In this document: one piece after another, positions 29,637 to 38,385 of the stretch
How positions within the stretch are numbered: position 1 is the stretch's first letter
How the letters are laid out: each line of letters starts with the position of its first letter
Source: Muriicola jejuensis
GTDB lineage: Bacteria > Bacteroidota > Bacteroidia > Flavobacteriales > Flavobacteriaceae
Assembly (NCBI RefSeq): GCF_010671595.1
Contig: NZ_JAABOP010000001.1
Coordinates: 124,001-188,000, forward strand
Direction: 5' to 3'
DNA: 64,000 bases
The notes under the pieces: model-generated
Databases searched by the model: none
Told to the model about the DNA's origin: nothing
The model's input: only the letters and a program-made list of their open reading frames with translations
Position numbers and translations under genes: made by a program

Positions 29637-30827
29637 ATGGATCTGATATTTCTCACATCGTTTCACTCTTCCATTACCCTGATCTGCATCGTGGGCCTGG
29701 GGGTGGTCATATCGGGTTTCCTCCTGAACAAGATCAAACAACCCACCCTGATCGCCTATATCCTGATCGGAGTGCTGATAGGACCCTTCGGTTTTGACCT
29801 CATCGGCGACCAGGAGACCATGATGCATATAGGAGAATTGGGGATCATTCTCCTTTTCTTCTTTATTGGGATGGAGATCGATCTCTACTCCTTTATCGGC
29901 AACTGGCGTCTGGCCGTTTTCGGGACCCTGGGTCAGATCCTTCTCAGTATAGGAGCCATGGGTGCCATAGGCCTGCTCTTTGGCTGGAACAATTCCCGTA
30001 TTCTGGTAATGGGATTTGTCATCGCCTTGTCGAGCTCGGCCGTGATCTTTAAATTACTGGAAGACAAAAATCTGCTCGGCAAAAAGATCGGCCAGAATGT
30101 ATCGAGTATCCTGCTGGCACAGGACATCGCCATTGCTCCCATCCTCATCCTGATTTCCATCTTCGGGGGAGAAGACACCTCATTCAACTCAATCTTGCTA
30201 AAGATTATAGGCGGTGTTTTGATCTTTGCCACTATTTTATACATCTATGTAAGAAAGGAGATCACCTGGCTCCCTTTTCGCAAAGCCATCATGAGGGACC
30301 ACGAATTGCAGGTCTTCCTTGCCCTGTTCTTCTGCTTTGCCGGTGCAGGCATCGCAGGACTTTTCGGGATCTCCGAGGCTTTGGGAGCCTTTGTGGGCGG
30401 ATTGGTTATGCACGCCGGGAAAGCCGTTCGCTGGATACACGATGCCATACATTCCTTCAGGATCCTGTTCGTCGCTGTATTCTTTATCAGCATCGGAGCT
30501 CAGATCAACCTTTCCTTCCTTGTTGAAAACCTACTGCCCCTGGGTCTGTCCCTGGTCACCGTTTTTGTTTTGAACCACGCCATCAACACCATCATCCTGA
30601 GGGCCTATAACAACACCTGGAGAGAGGCGATCTTTGGCGGTGCCATGCTGGCCCAGATCGGGGAACTCAGCTTCCTGATCTGCATAACCGCCTTTAACCT
30701 GAATATCCTGACCCAATACGCGTACGACTTTACCATTTCCCTGATCTCCCTCACGATCGGGATCAGCCCATTCTGGATCTTTTTGACGGAAAAGTTGAGC
30801 GGCAAGAAACAAATAATAGCTCCTTAA
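29637..30827 (+). CDS. Cation/proton antiporter, CPA2 family (KefB-like transmembrane domain)
   Basis: 396 residues, about 12 hydrophobic segments. It opens with a VVISGFLLNKIKQPTLIAYILIGVLIGPFGFDLI segment typical of CPA2 (positions about 22-55). The discontinuous helix ALSSSAVIFKLLEDKNLLG and a later LAQDIAIAPILI are conserved in Kef-type and GerN-type proteins. There is no TrkA-N (RCK) domain, so regulation by NAD/GSH as in KefB/C is not expected. Whether it moves K+ or Na+ is not resolved. The 125-base gap from cbpM holds a 31-codon ORF that I do not accept. Confidence 0.88.
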   Translation: MDLIFLTSFHSSITLICIVGLGVVISGFLLNKIKQPTLIAYILIGVLIGPFGFDLIGDQETMMHIGELGIILLFFFIGMEIDLYSFIGNWRLAVFGTLGQILLSIGAMGAIGLLFGWNNSRILVMGFVIALSSSAVIFKLLEDKNLLGKKIGQNVSSILLAQDIAIAPILILISIFGGEDTSFNSILLKIIGGVLIFATILYIYVRKEITWLPFRKAIMRDHELQVFLALFFCFAGAGIAGLFGISEALGAFVGGLVMHAGKAVRWIHDAIHSFRILFVAVFFISIGAQINLSFLVENLLPLGLSLVTVFVLNHAINTIILRAYNNTWREAIFGGAMLAQIGELSFLICITAFNLNILTQYAYDFTISLISLTIGISPFWIFLTEKLSGKKQIIAP

Positions 30828-30865
30828 CAATTTACTTTAAGGGGGAAACAGTGAATGAGGAAACC

Positions 30866-31567
30866 ATGGAAAAACCAATTAAAAAGGAGGATCATTACCT
30901 CGGCCGAAGCAACTGGTTAAGAGCCTCCATTCTGGGCGCCAATGACGGTATTCTTTCCACCGCGAGTATTATTGTGGGGGTGGCTGCCGCTTCCCCTTCC
31001 AGGGAACCCATAGTGATCGCTGGGGTGGCCGGACTCGTGGCCGGTGCCCTGTCGATGGCCGCAGGGGAGTACGTTTCCGTCAGTTCCCAGACAGATATAG
31101 AAACTTCGGACCTGGCCAGGGAAAGAAGGGAACTCCGGGACATGCCGGAAGAAGAATTAAGTGAACTTGCCAGTATATACAGGGCAAGGGGTTTGAGTGC
31201 CGACCTGGCCCTGAAAGTGGCGCAACAGCTTACCGAATACGACGCACTTGGGGCACATGCGAGGGACGAACTGGGGATACACAGCATGACGAGAGCAAAG
31301 CCCATGGAGGCTGCCATGGCCTCAGGCGCATCCTTTGTTTTAGGGGGTATTCTACCGGTTATTGCCGCCCTGCTCATCCCTGTAAAAGGTATGATCCTCT
31401 GGCAGTACGTCCTGGCCATCCTTTTCCTGATCGTACTGGGGGCCTTCGCCGCGAAGGCAGGCGGGTCCAGTGTGAGAAAGGCCATACTGAGGATCACCTT
31501 CTGGGGGACCATTGCCATGGGGGTTACGGCCTACATCGGGCATCTTTTTGGGGTCTCCGTGGCATGA
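30866..31567 (+). CDS. VIT1/CCC1 family transporter
   Basis: 233 residues from the ATG at 30866, with GAGG seven bases upstream; a GTG at 30851 is also possible. VIT/CCC1 proteins move Fe2+ or Mn2+ across membranes. The first TM segment has GANDGILSTASIIVGVAAA, the family signature. Then GALSMAAGEYVSVSSQTDIE, an acidic cytoplasmic helix segment (ERRELRDMPEEELSEL) and three C-terminal hydrophobic segments. The gene follows the CPA2 antiporter by 38 bases and is followed by corA, so a metal/ion transport unit is plausible. Confidence 0.9.
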   Translation: MEKPIKKEDHYLGRSNWLRASILGANDGILSTASIIVGVAAASPSREPIVIAGVAGLVAGALSMAAGEYVSVSSQTDIETSDLARERRELRDMPEEELSELASIYRARGLSADLALKVAQQLTEYDALGAHARDELGIHSMTRAKPMEAAMASGASFVLGGILPVIAALLIPVKGMILWQYVLAILFLIVLGAFAAKAGGSSVRKAILRITFWGTIAMGVTAYIGHLFGVSVA

Positions 31568-31653
31568 GGAAGTGCTTCCTTGACGAGGCTTAATGGGTAA
31601 AAATTTGTAGATTATTGTGAAAATGCTTGCCTGAGTACCTATGAGAACAGACA

Positions 31654-32736
31654 ATGGTAAAAAAAATCAAAATGGCTAGATTCGTTAAAAAGTCAAAACA
31701 GGACATCGGACTGGCCCCGGACGACCTGACATTCCGGGGCAAAAAAAAGGCCAATGAGGTCTTGCTCCGCATCATCGACTTCAATGAGGATACCCTGGAG
31801 GAAGATGCCGTACAGGTTGTCCGGGATGTACTTAAATACAAGGAAAAAGACACGGTTACCTGGCTGAATGTCGATGGGCTCCACAACGCGGCCATCATGA
31901 AAGAGATCGCCGAGACACTCGACCTGGACACGCTCGTCCTTGCGGAGGTGATACAAACCCATGCCAGGCCAAGGGTCATCGAATACGACAATTGCATCCT
32001 GATCACGATCAAGATGATGCAGCAGAAGGAGAACACAGACCAGATCATGGTAGAAAATCTGAGCATTATCCTGACGGAGGATATGCTGATCTCCTTCCAG
32101 GAAAGGAAGGGTGATGTCTTTGAACCTGTCCGCGATCGCATCCGCAAACAGAAAAAGCGAATAAGGCACGGGGGGACAGACTACCTGACCTTCGCCCTGC
32201 TCGATATCGTCATCGACAATTACCTGTACGTGCTCAGTGTATTGGGCGAGAAAATTGAGACCCTGGAAGATACCCTGCTTCTGAACCCCAATGAAGTGGT
32301 TATCAACGAGATCAACAAATACAAAAGAGAGCTCAATTTCCTGCGCAAGAATATCAAACCTGCCAAGGAAATGATCTTTTCCCTGGCAAAAATGGAATCG
32401 GAATTCATAGATGAGGCCACCTACGTCCATTTCAAAGAACTGGAGGACAATATCAGTCAGGCCAGCGAAGTATCGGACAGTTACAGGGATATCCTGTCAG
32501 ATCAGCTCAATATCTACCATACCACCATCAGCAGCAAGCTCAATGATGTGATGAAGGTCCTCACGGTCTTTTCCGTTATTTTCATCCCCCTGACGTTCAT
32601 CGCCGGGATCTACGGAACCAATTTTGATTTTTTACCGGAACTGCATTACAAATACAGTTATTTTATCATGCTCGGTATAATGGTGGTGATCGCCCTGGGA
32701 ATGCTCATCTATTTTAAAAGGAATAAATGGTTGTAA
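31654..32736 (+). CDS. corA: CorA-family magnesium/cobalt transporter with GTN signature
   Basis: 360 residues; a start at the second Met (residue 7) is possible. CorA forms a pentameric Mg2+ channel. A soluble N-terminal alpha/beta domain of about 290 residues is followed by two C-terminal TM helices (about 299-320 and 330-352). The loop between them reads IYGTNFDFLPE, with GTN where classical CorA has GMN and ZntB often has GxN variants. The C-terminus ends in a basic KRNKWL. Mg2+ versus another divalent cation is therefore uncertain. It lies 87 bases after the VIT gene. Confidence 0.88.
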   Translation: MVKKIKMARFVKKSKQDIGLAPDDLTFRGKKKANEVLLRIIDFNEDTLEEDAVQVVRDVLKYKEKDTVTWLNVDGLHNAAIMKEIAETLDLDTLVLAEVIQTHARPRVIEYDNCILITIKMMQQKENTDQIMVENLSIILTEDMLISFQERKGDVFEPVRDRIRKQKKRIRHGGTDYLTFALLDIVIDNYLYVLSVLGEKIETLEDTLLLNPNEVVINEINKYKRELNFLRKNIKPAKEMIFSLAKMESEFIDEATYVHFKELEDNISQASEVSDSYRDILSDQLNIYHTTISSKLNDVMKVLTVFSVIFIPLTFIAGIYGTNFDFLPELHYKYSYFIMLGIMVVIALGMLIYFKRNKWL

Positions 32737-32782
32737 CCATCGGAAACAATTTCAATTTCTAAAAATCGAAAAAGAAAAAGCC

Positions 32783-33193
32783 ATGGAAGAGATTTACAAT
32801 ACATATCGCCCCGAGGGTTTCGGCACCGTAACACCTTATATATTTGCCGAAGATCCGGTCAAACTGATACAATTCCTTACCCTTGGTCTGAAAGCAGAAG
32901 AATTACAGCGTACAAAAGACCCAAAGACCGGGGATATCACTAATTGCATTTTAAGGCTCGGGCACAGTTGCCTGATGGTCAGTCGAGCAAGACCTCCCTT
33001 TACAGGAATGAAATCCTCCTTTTATCTGTATGTAGACGATGTAGATATAATGCACGAACTCGCTATTAAGGCAGGGGCTCGCGAGGTTTTCTCCCCGGCC
33101 GATATGCCATACAGGGACAGGCAATCCGGTATTCAGGATATGGAAGGTAATTATTGGTGGATTTCGAAACGGCTGGAACAATCGGAATATTAG
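32783..33193 (+). CDS. VOC family (glyoxalase/bleomycin resistance) protein, PhnB-like
   Basis: 136 residues. It starts with a TVTPYIFAEDPVKLIQFLTLGL segment typical of the PhnB-like branch of the vicinal oxygen chelate superfamily. The second half has SFYLYVDDVDIMHELAIKAGAREVFSP and DRQSGIQDMEGNYWWISKRL, the usual last strand pair. No complete metal-ligand set can be assigned with confidence. Role and substrate are unknown. It has its own spacer on both sides. Confidence 0.82.
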   Translation: MEEIYNTYRPEGFGTVTPYIFAEDPVKLIQFLTLGLKAEELQRTKDPKTGDITNCILRLGHSCLMVSRARPPFTGMKSSFYLYVDDVDIMHELAIKAGAREVFSPADMPYRDRQSGIQDMEGNYWWISKRLEQSEY

Positions 33194-33347
33194 TGAAATC
33201 ATACTTTTTAATATTCTTAGCTATACTTTGAGAGAGAACATAAAGACTCTAATACTCAAGCCATGAATCTTTCTAATTCCCTTTAATTCCATCTGGTTGA
33301 CTGAAAACAAAAAACCAACCAAACAACGAACTCTACTGGAAATGAAA

Positions 33348-33926
33348 TTACATCACCGGTAACTCTACCGTATCGATCACGTGGATCACACCATTCGACT
33401 GGTTCACGTCGCTGATGGATACCGTGGAAATATTGCCGGCAACATCTTTCAACTGTTCTTTCTTTCCTTTGAGCATGGCGGTTAGCTCAGTTCCATCTAC
33501 GGTGGTAAAGGTGGCTTTCCCATTTCCTTTCCTGATGGCCTCCACTATATCGGCCGCATTGTACTTACCGGCAAGTACGTGATAGGTCAGGACGGCCTGG
33601 AGGGTCGATTTGTTCCCGGGCTCCAGAAGGGAAGCCACGGTACCTTCAGGTAATTTCTCAAAAGCAGTGTTTGTGGGGGCAAAAACCTTGAAAGGACCTT
33701 CTCCCTGAAGGGTTTCTACAAGACCGGCCGCTTTAACGGCTGCAACAAGAGTGATGTGGTCCGCAGAATTTACCGCATTGGAAATAATATCCTTGGAGGG
33801 ATACATGGCGGCCCTTCCCACCATTTTGGTATTTTCATTCATCATTGATTTTTGGCCCATCAGGAACGAAGCAGAAAGTAAAACCAGCGCTATGGCCGTG
33901 ATTCTAAACAATTTAAAGATCTTCAT
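33348..33926 (-). CDS. Single-domain fasciclin (FAS1) exported protein
   Basis: 192 residues. The signal peptide ends at about residue 24 (LSASFLMGQ), with no lipobox. One FAS1 domain spans about residues 53-190: H1 box EGPFKVFAPTNTAFEKLP and H2 box NGVIHVIDTVELPV. The FAS1 core helix AVKAAGLVETLQGE is clear. It is soluble or loosely surface-bound, unlike the lipid-anchored three-domain FAS1 protein at 5432. It is divergent from the SRPBCC gene. Function is inferred as adhesion or matrix contact. Confidence 0.93.
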   Translation of the reverse strand: MKIFKLFRITAIALVLLSASFLMGQKSMMNENTKMVGRAAMYPSKDIISNAVNSADHITLVAAVKAAGLVETLQGEGPFKVFAPTNTAFEKLPEGTVASLLEPGNKSTLQAVLTYHVLAGKYNAADIVEAIRKGNGKATFTTVDGTELTAMLKGKKEQLKDVAGNISTVSISDVNQSNGVIHVIDTVELPVM

Positions 33927-34023
33927 GATAATTTATTTATTTTTAAGATTCACCTTACCTACGGAAGACCCACAGCAGAGGTTTGGTTTTTTGAGGCCTT
34001 TTTGAAATATTTAACATTTTTAC

Positions 34024-34479
34024 ATGAAAAATAAAGGACGACCGATGAAGAAATCAGACCCCCCTATCCTCGTTGAAGCTTCTTTTGAAAGGAGTGCAAC
34101 CACATTGTGGAAGGCCCTTACCAGCTTGCCGGAAATGAAGAAATGGTACTTTGATATGCTGCCCGGTTTCGAACCCAGGCCGGGCTTCCAGACCTCTTTC
34201 AAGGTGAGGTCTGAAGAACGGCTCTTCACGCACCAATGGGAAGTACTGGAAGTTGTTCCCGGTGTGAGTATCACCTATCGCTGGACCTTTGAGGAATATC
34301 CCGGAGCATCCACCTCTACCTTTGAGGTTTCGGGGGATGAACACCGGGCACACCTAAAACTAACGGTAAGGGTGCAGGAGGATTTCCCCGATGAGCTCAC
34401 AGAATTTACGAGAGAAAGCTGTAAGGGTGGATGGGATTATTTTATCCACGGTAACCTGAAGAACTACCTCTCTGTCTAA
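34024..34479 (+). CDS. SRPBCC domain protein (AHSA1-like)
   Basis: 151 residues; the start may be the ATG at 34045 (MKKSDPPILVEASF). The START/Bet v1-like fold of activator-of-Hsp90-ATPase homologues is visible: VEASFERSATTLWKALTSLPEMKKWYFD, then PGVSITYRWTFEEYPGASTSTFEV, and the last helix ELTEFTRESCKGGWDYFIHGNLKNYL. These bind a hydrophobic ligand; in bacteria the role is usually unknown. The stop is 14 bases before the MFS gene, so the two are probably one transcript. Confidence 0.87.
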   Translation: MKNKGRPMKKSDPPILVEASFERSATTLWKALTSLPEMKKWYFDMLPGFEPRPGFQTSFKVRSEERLFTHQWEVLEVVPGVSITYRWTFEEYPGASTSTFEVSGDEHRAHLKLTVRVQEDFPDELTEFTRESCKGGWDYFIHGNLKNYLSV

Positions 34480-34493
34480 CCTCTCTAACTCAT

Positions 34494-35684
34494 ATGCCTA
34501 AAAAGAATGTCCTGTTCCTCATCGTGTTGTCCCAGTTCTTCTGCACTTCCATTTGGTTCGCAAGCAACGGAGTACTCAACAACCTGATCCTGGAATTCGG
34601 CCTCTCAAAACAGGCTCTTGGCCACCTCACTTCTGCCGTACAGCTGGGATTCATTACCGGGACCCTCTGCTACGCTGTTTTGACCATAGCAGACCGCTAC
34701 TCCCCATCAAAGGTGTTTTTCTACTCTGCCCTGGCCGCAGGGTTCTGCAATCTTGGCTTGACCTGGGAAGGAAATACCCTCCTGAGCCTGACAGCTTCTA
34801 GACTGCTAACCGGATTTTTCCTCGCAGGCATCTATCCCGTAGGTATGAAGATCGCAGCCGATTACTTTGATAAAGGCCTGGGCAGGTCTCTGTCTTTCCT
34901 GGTAGGGGCCCTGGTACTGGGAACCGCACTGCCACACCTGTTAAAGGGGAGTTTTACCACAGCCGAGTGGAGGTATGTGGTCATCACGACCACCTTCCTG
35001 GCCCTGGCAGGCGGTTCACTCGTGCGCTACGGGATCCCGGACGGTCCGTTCAGGAAAGCCGCCACAGGCTTCAGGTGGAATGGCGTATTTACCATTTTTA
35101 AAAATCGCGATCTAAGGCAGGCAGCCATTGGGTATTTCGGGCATATGTGGGAGCTTTATGCCTTCTGGGCCTTTGTTCCCGTGGGACTTTCCGCCTATGG
35201 GGAAATCCATGAGACGCCCATGGATATCCCTGCCTGGTCCTTTCTTATTATCGGTTCGGGGGCCCTGGGATGTGTGGCTGGTGGCTTTGTTTCGGAGCGC
35301 TATGGCGTCAGGAAGACGGCCTCGGGAGCCCTGCTGATCTCCTGCATCTGCTGTTTGCTTTCCCCCCTCCTGTTCCTGCAACCCTCTGCCGTCTTTTTTT
35401 TGGGGTTCTTTCTTTTATGGGGAATGGCCGTGATCGCAGACTCACCCCTGTTCTCCACCCTGGTCGCCAGGAATGCGGACGGACCCTTGAAGGGATCGGC
35501 CCTTACTCTGGTGAACTGCATAGGTTTCGGGATAACCATCCTGAGTATTCAGTTGCTAAACGTCCTTCAGGCCCTCATCTCCCCGGCATGGATCTTCACG
35601 TTCCTGGCATTAGGCCCCTTGCTCGGCCTCGCTATCCTCAACAAAAAAAGGGGGGACCTGCCCAGGTCCCGGGTTGATCTATAA
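34494..35684 (+). CDS. Major facilitator superfamily transporter
   Basis: 396 residues with about 12 hydrophobic segments. The loop 2-3 signature is degenerate (IADRYSPSKVFF after TM2, with the loop 8-9 copy SERYGVRKTASGALL), and SRLLTGFFLAGIYPVGMKIAADYF in TM4-5 is MFS-like. The substrate is unknown. It lies 14 bases downstream of the SRPBCC gene and converges on rny. No resistance or nutrient-specific motif was recognised. Confidence 0.88.
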   Translation: MPKKNVLFLIVLSQFFCTSIWFASNGVLNNLILEFGLSKQALGHLTSAVQLGFITGTLCYAVLTIADRYSPSKVFFYSALAAGFCNLGLTWEGNTLLSLTASRLLTGFFLAGIYPVGMKIAADYFDKGLGRSLSFLVGALVLGTALPHLLKGSFTTAEWRYVVITTTFLALAGGSLVRYGIPDGPFRKAATGFRWNGVFTIFKNRDLRQAAIGYFGHMWELYAFWAFVPVGLSAYGEIHETPMDIPAWSFLIIGSGALGCVAGGFVSERYGVRKTASGALLISCICCLLSPLLFLQPSAVFFLGFFLLWGMAVIADSPLFSTLVARNADGPLKGSALTLVNCIGFGITILSIQLLNVLQALISPAWIFTFLALGPLLGLAILNKKRGDLPRSRVDL

Positions 35685-35721
35685 AGGTGTAAATAATGAT
35701 CTCAGATTAGGCCCGAAGGTG

Positions 35722-37290
35722 CTATTTGGCTACATTCACCGCCCTGGTCTCCCGGATCACGGTTACCTTCACCTGCCCCGGATAGGTCATGTCTGTCTGG
35801 ATCTTTTGTGAGATCTCAAAGGAGAGCTGTGCGGCTTTTTCATCACTTACCTTTTCACTCTCAACGATTACGCGAAGTTCCCTCCCCGCCTGTATGGCAT
35901 AGGCCTTCTGCACTCCTCCGAATCCGAAGGCGATGTCTTCCAGATCCTTCAATCGCTGGATATAGGAATCCAGAACCTGCCTTCTGGCGCCTGGCCTCGC
36001 TCCACTAATGGCATCACAAACCTGTATGATAGGAGAGATGAGTGTGGTCATTTCGATCTCGTCGTGGTGCGCCCCGATCGCATTGCACACTTCGGGTTTC
36101 TCCCCGTATTTTTCGGCCCATTGCATGCCGAGGATGGCGTGTGGGGTTTCGAGCTCGGTCTCTGTATTCGGGACCTTTCCGATATCATGGAGCAACCCGG
36201 CTCGTTTAGCGATCTTGGGATTAAGCCCTAATTCGGCTGCCATCACCCCGCAAAGCTTGGCGACCTCACGAGAGTGCTGCAATAGGTTTTGGCCGTAGGA
36301 CGACCTGTATTTCATCCTTCCGACCGCCTTGATAAGTTCTGGGTGGAGTCCGTGAATCCCCAGGTCGATCACGGTTCGCTTCCCTATTTCCACGATCTCC
36401 TGTTCTATCTGTTTCTCAGTTTTCCGTACCACTTCCTCTATACGGGCCGGGTGAATACGCCCGTCCGTCACGAGTTTGTGCAAGGACAGCCTTGCGACCT
36501 CCCTGCGCACAGAATCAAAACAGGAAAGGATGATGGCCTCAGGAGTATCATCCACAATGATCTCCACCCCGGTCACGGATTCCAGGGCACGGATGTTGCG
36601 CCCTTCCCTGCCGATGATCCGTCCTTTGACGTCATCGGATTCCAGGTTGAAGACCGAGACACAATTCTCTACGGCCTCTTCGGTACCGATCCGTTGAATG
36701 GTATTGATCACGATCTTTTTGGCTTCCTGCTGGGCCGTTAGCTTGGCCTCCTCCAGGGTGGATTGCATAAAGGCCATCGCATCCGACTTAGCGGTCTCCT
36801 TGAGGGACTCCAGCAACTGGTTGGTGGCTTCCTCGGCAGAAAGCCCCGAGATCACTTCGAGCTGCTGTACCTGGCTCTTGTGTAATTTCTCCAGTTCCGT
36901 CTGTTTCTTTTCGTACAACTCCACCTTGTGGTCCAGGTCCCGTATCTTGCCCTCCAGTTGCTCATTGAGCTTTTTGTTCCTCGCCAGTTCGCTGCTTACC
37001 TGGGATTCTTTGTCCCGCGTCCGTTTTTCTGATTCCGAGATCTTCTTTTCCTTATTGATGATGACCTTTTCGTGTTCCGCCTTCAACTCCAGGAACTTTT
37101 CCTTAGCCTGGAAAATCTTGTCTTTTTTGATATTCTCTCCTTCTGTTTCAGCGTTTTTCAGGAGTACGGCTGCCTCCTTTTTTGCATTTGCCATGGTTTT
37201 GGATGCTTTTCCCTTCTCCAGGAATTTGGCAATGACGAAGCCTATAAGCAAGCCTATGGCTCCTGCGATGAGTATTGTTGTAGTGTCCAT
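35722..37290 (-). CDS. rny: Ribonuclease Y
   Basis: 522 residues. A membrane-anchored endoribonuclease that starts mRNA decay. TM helix at about residues 5-22 ([18 protein letters not shown]), then a long coiled coil to about 190. The KH domain has [17 protein letters not shown] at about 220. The HD domain has [13 protein letters not shown] and [13 protein letters not shown]. Length and order match the family (about 520). The ATG at 37290 is the only reasonable start. It sits immediately after the 6S-like RNA locus and zapA, in the same direction. Confidence 0.97.
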   Translation of the reverse strand: MDTTTILIAGAIGLLIGFVIAKFLEKGKASKTMANAKKEAAVLLKNAETEGENIKKDKIFQAKEKFLELKAEHEKVIINKEKKISESEKRTRDKESQVSSELARNKKLNEQLEGKIRDLDHKVELYEKKQTELEKLHKSQVQQLEVISGLSAEEATNQLLESLKETAKSDAMAFMQSTLEEAKLTAQQEAKKIVINTIQRIGTEEAVENCVSVFNLESDDVKGRIIGREGRNIRALESVTGVEIIVDDTPEAIILSCFDSVRREVARLSLHKLVTDGRIHPARIEEVVRKTEKQIEQEIVEIGKRTVIDLGIHGLHPELIKAVGRMKYRSSYGQNLLQHSREVAKLCGVMAAELGLNPKIAKRAGLLHDIGKVPNTETELETPHAILGMQWAEKYGEKPEVCNAIGAHHDEIEMTTLISPIIQVCDAISGARPGARRQVLDSYIQRLKDLEDIAFGFGGVQKAYAIQAGRELRVIVESEKVSDEKAAQLSFEISQKIQTDMTYPGQVKVTVIRETRAVNVAK

Positions 37291-37416
37291 GTGTTAGTTT
37301 TGTTTTTTGAGGTAACCTGCCCCCAGAAAATATGTGCGGGAAAATCCGGCTGAATCTTATCGGCTCAGTGCGATCTCCTGCTTGAATCATTCCGGACCGA
37401 TTCACCGGTCGGAAAT

Positions 37417-37582
37417 AAAAAAGCCCACATTGATGGAAGTTTTGTACAAACTCCTATAAACAGGTTTAGGGCTAACAGACTGCTCAAGGATCCTTTCAGG
37501 AAGGCCTGCTTTTACAATCTAAACTCACCCTTTTCAAACTAATTAATGTTGAGTTTGTCAAAATTTATTTACCAATGTGGGC
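37417..37582 (-). ncRNA. ssrS: Candidate 6S-like RNA (6S-Flavo type) between zapA and rny
   Basis: The 316-base spacer between zapA and rny has no reading frame but a long self-complementary structure. Read on the minus strand, GCCCACATTG (37582-37573) pairs perfectly with CAATGTGGGC (37432-37423), and a run of six U follows (37422-37417), so the closing stem also works as a terminator. Inside it, TTTTG-ACAAACTC pairs with GAGTTTGT-A-CAAAA, then GTTTAG with CTAAAC, then a small hairpin near CCTT-AAGG. The result is a rod of about 160 bases with internal loops, the general 6S RNA shape. 6S genes lie beside zapA in many bacteria. 6S RNA binds the RNA polymerase holoenzyme. The assignment is by structure and position only; no covariance model was run. 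Confidence 0.7.
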
Positions 37583-37606
37583 AGTAAATTATGTATGTTA
37601 AAGAAC

Positions 37607-37918
37607 TTATTTAAAGCTAAGCTTTTCATTCACCAGCTGGTCCAGGGCGGTCAGTCTTTCCACGACTTCCCGGGTATCCTCCATCTTTTCGATTCCTCGT
37701 TGCTCGATCTTGGAGGCAAACTGCAAGGCACACATGGCCAGTACATCCTGTTTATCCCTGACGGCGTAATTCTGCTCAAACTTCTTGGCGAGTTGCTCGA
37801 TGTTCTTCGCCGCCTTCCTCAGGCCTTCTTCCTGACTTGGGTCTATGGTCAGTGGGTATACCCGGTCTGCGATAGACAGCTTGATCTTGAGTTTCTCCGC
37901 CATAATTTTTGAGTCCAT
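37607..37918 (-). CDS. zapA: Cell division protein ZapA
   Basis: 103 residues; the start may be the ATG at 37903 (MAEKLKIKLSIADRVYP). ZapA is an FtsZ-ring stabiliser. The pattern IKLSIADRVYPLTIDPSQEEGLRKAAKNIEQ in the first half and the C-terminal helix EKMEDTREVVERLTALDQLVNEKL match ZapA. Its ATG overlaps the stop of the upstream coiled-coil gene (TAATG), so the two are translationally coupled. It is followed by the 6S-like RNA. Length agrees with the family. Confidence 0.93.
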   Translation of the reverse strand: MDSKIMAEKLKIKLSIADRVYPLTIDPSQEEGLRKAAKNIEQLAKKFEQNYAVRDKQDVLAMCALQFASKIEQRGIEKMEDTREVVERLTALDQLVNEKLSFK

Positions 37919-38208
37919 TATTCAGCGAGCTGAGAGATACAATGGTCCAACTCCCTGATCAATGTATTTATTTTGAGCTTGGCTTCTGTTTTATTTGTTT
38001 CACTGCCCAACATTGAGTTTGCCAGCTTGAGGGTTTCGTATTTTTCCTCCCACTCTTGCACGGATTTCTTTGTGGCCTCATGATCCTGTTTGATCTGGAT
38101 CAGTTCTTCCTCCAGTCTTCCTTTAGCTTGATTGAGCAATTCCACCTTGTGTAATAATTTGCTGATCTTATTTTCAAGGGAATCAACTATTTCAACCAAT
38201 TCGCTCAT
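37918..38208 (-). CDS. Coiled-coil protein upstream of zapA
   Basis: 96 residues from the ATG at 38208 (MSELVEIVDSLENKISKLLHK). A GTG at 38241 is in frame, but the probable promoter -7 box lies between the two. The whole sequence is a heptad-rich helix (about residues 8-60), with no signal peptide or membrane segment, ending LIRELDHCISQLAE. It shares the ATG/TAA overlap with zapA and would be cotranscribed. A role in division as a ZapB-like partner is likely from context but not shown by sequence. Confidence 0.8.
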   Translation of the reverse strand: MSELVEIVDSLENKISKLLHKVELLNQAKGRLEEELIQIKQDHEATKKSVQEWEEKYETLKLANSMLGSETNKTEAKLKINTLIRELDHCISQLAE

Positions 38209-38229
38209 GGGCAACTCAATGCTTTCAAA

Positions 38230-38260
38230 CAAAGTTAACACACCTAGGACGACTAAGCAA
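38230..38260 (-). promoter_or_regulatory. Putative promoter of the coiled-coil gene and zapA
   Basis: On the minus strand TTG (38260-38258), 20 bases, TAACTTTG (38237-38230), a full match to TTG-N17-23-TAnnTTTG. It lies 22 bases upstream of the ATG at 38208 and supports that start over the GTG at 38241. Confidence 0.6.
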
Positions 38261-38385
38261 TAGTTTTTCCAATTATTCCTCTATGCCCCTGAAGGCAGAA
38301 TCTCAAATAGCAAGAATTGATATGGATACCCGTTTTTATTTTAAAGTTAAGGTCCTATTATTTAATTTCGTGCCAACCCTTGTCT

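Noticed and set aside
29551-29646. 31-codon ORF between cbpM and the CPA2 antiporter
   Set aside because: It overlaps the antiporter start in another frame and has no hydrophobic or conserved features; probably leader sequence.
31693-32430. 245-codon minus-strand ORF inside corA
   Set aside because: Shadow frame; corA is well supported on the plus strand.
38209-38241. GTG start for the coiled-coil gene before zapA
   Set aside because: A full promoter -7 box overlaps this interval, so translation from 38208 fits better.
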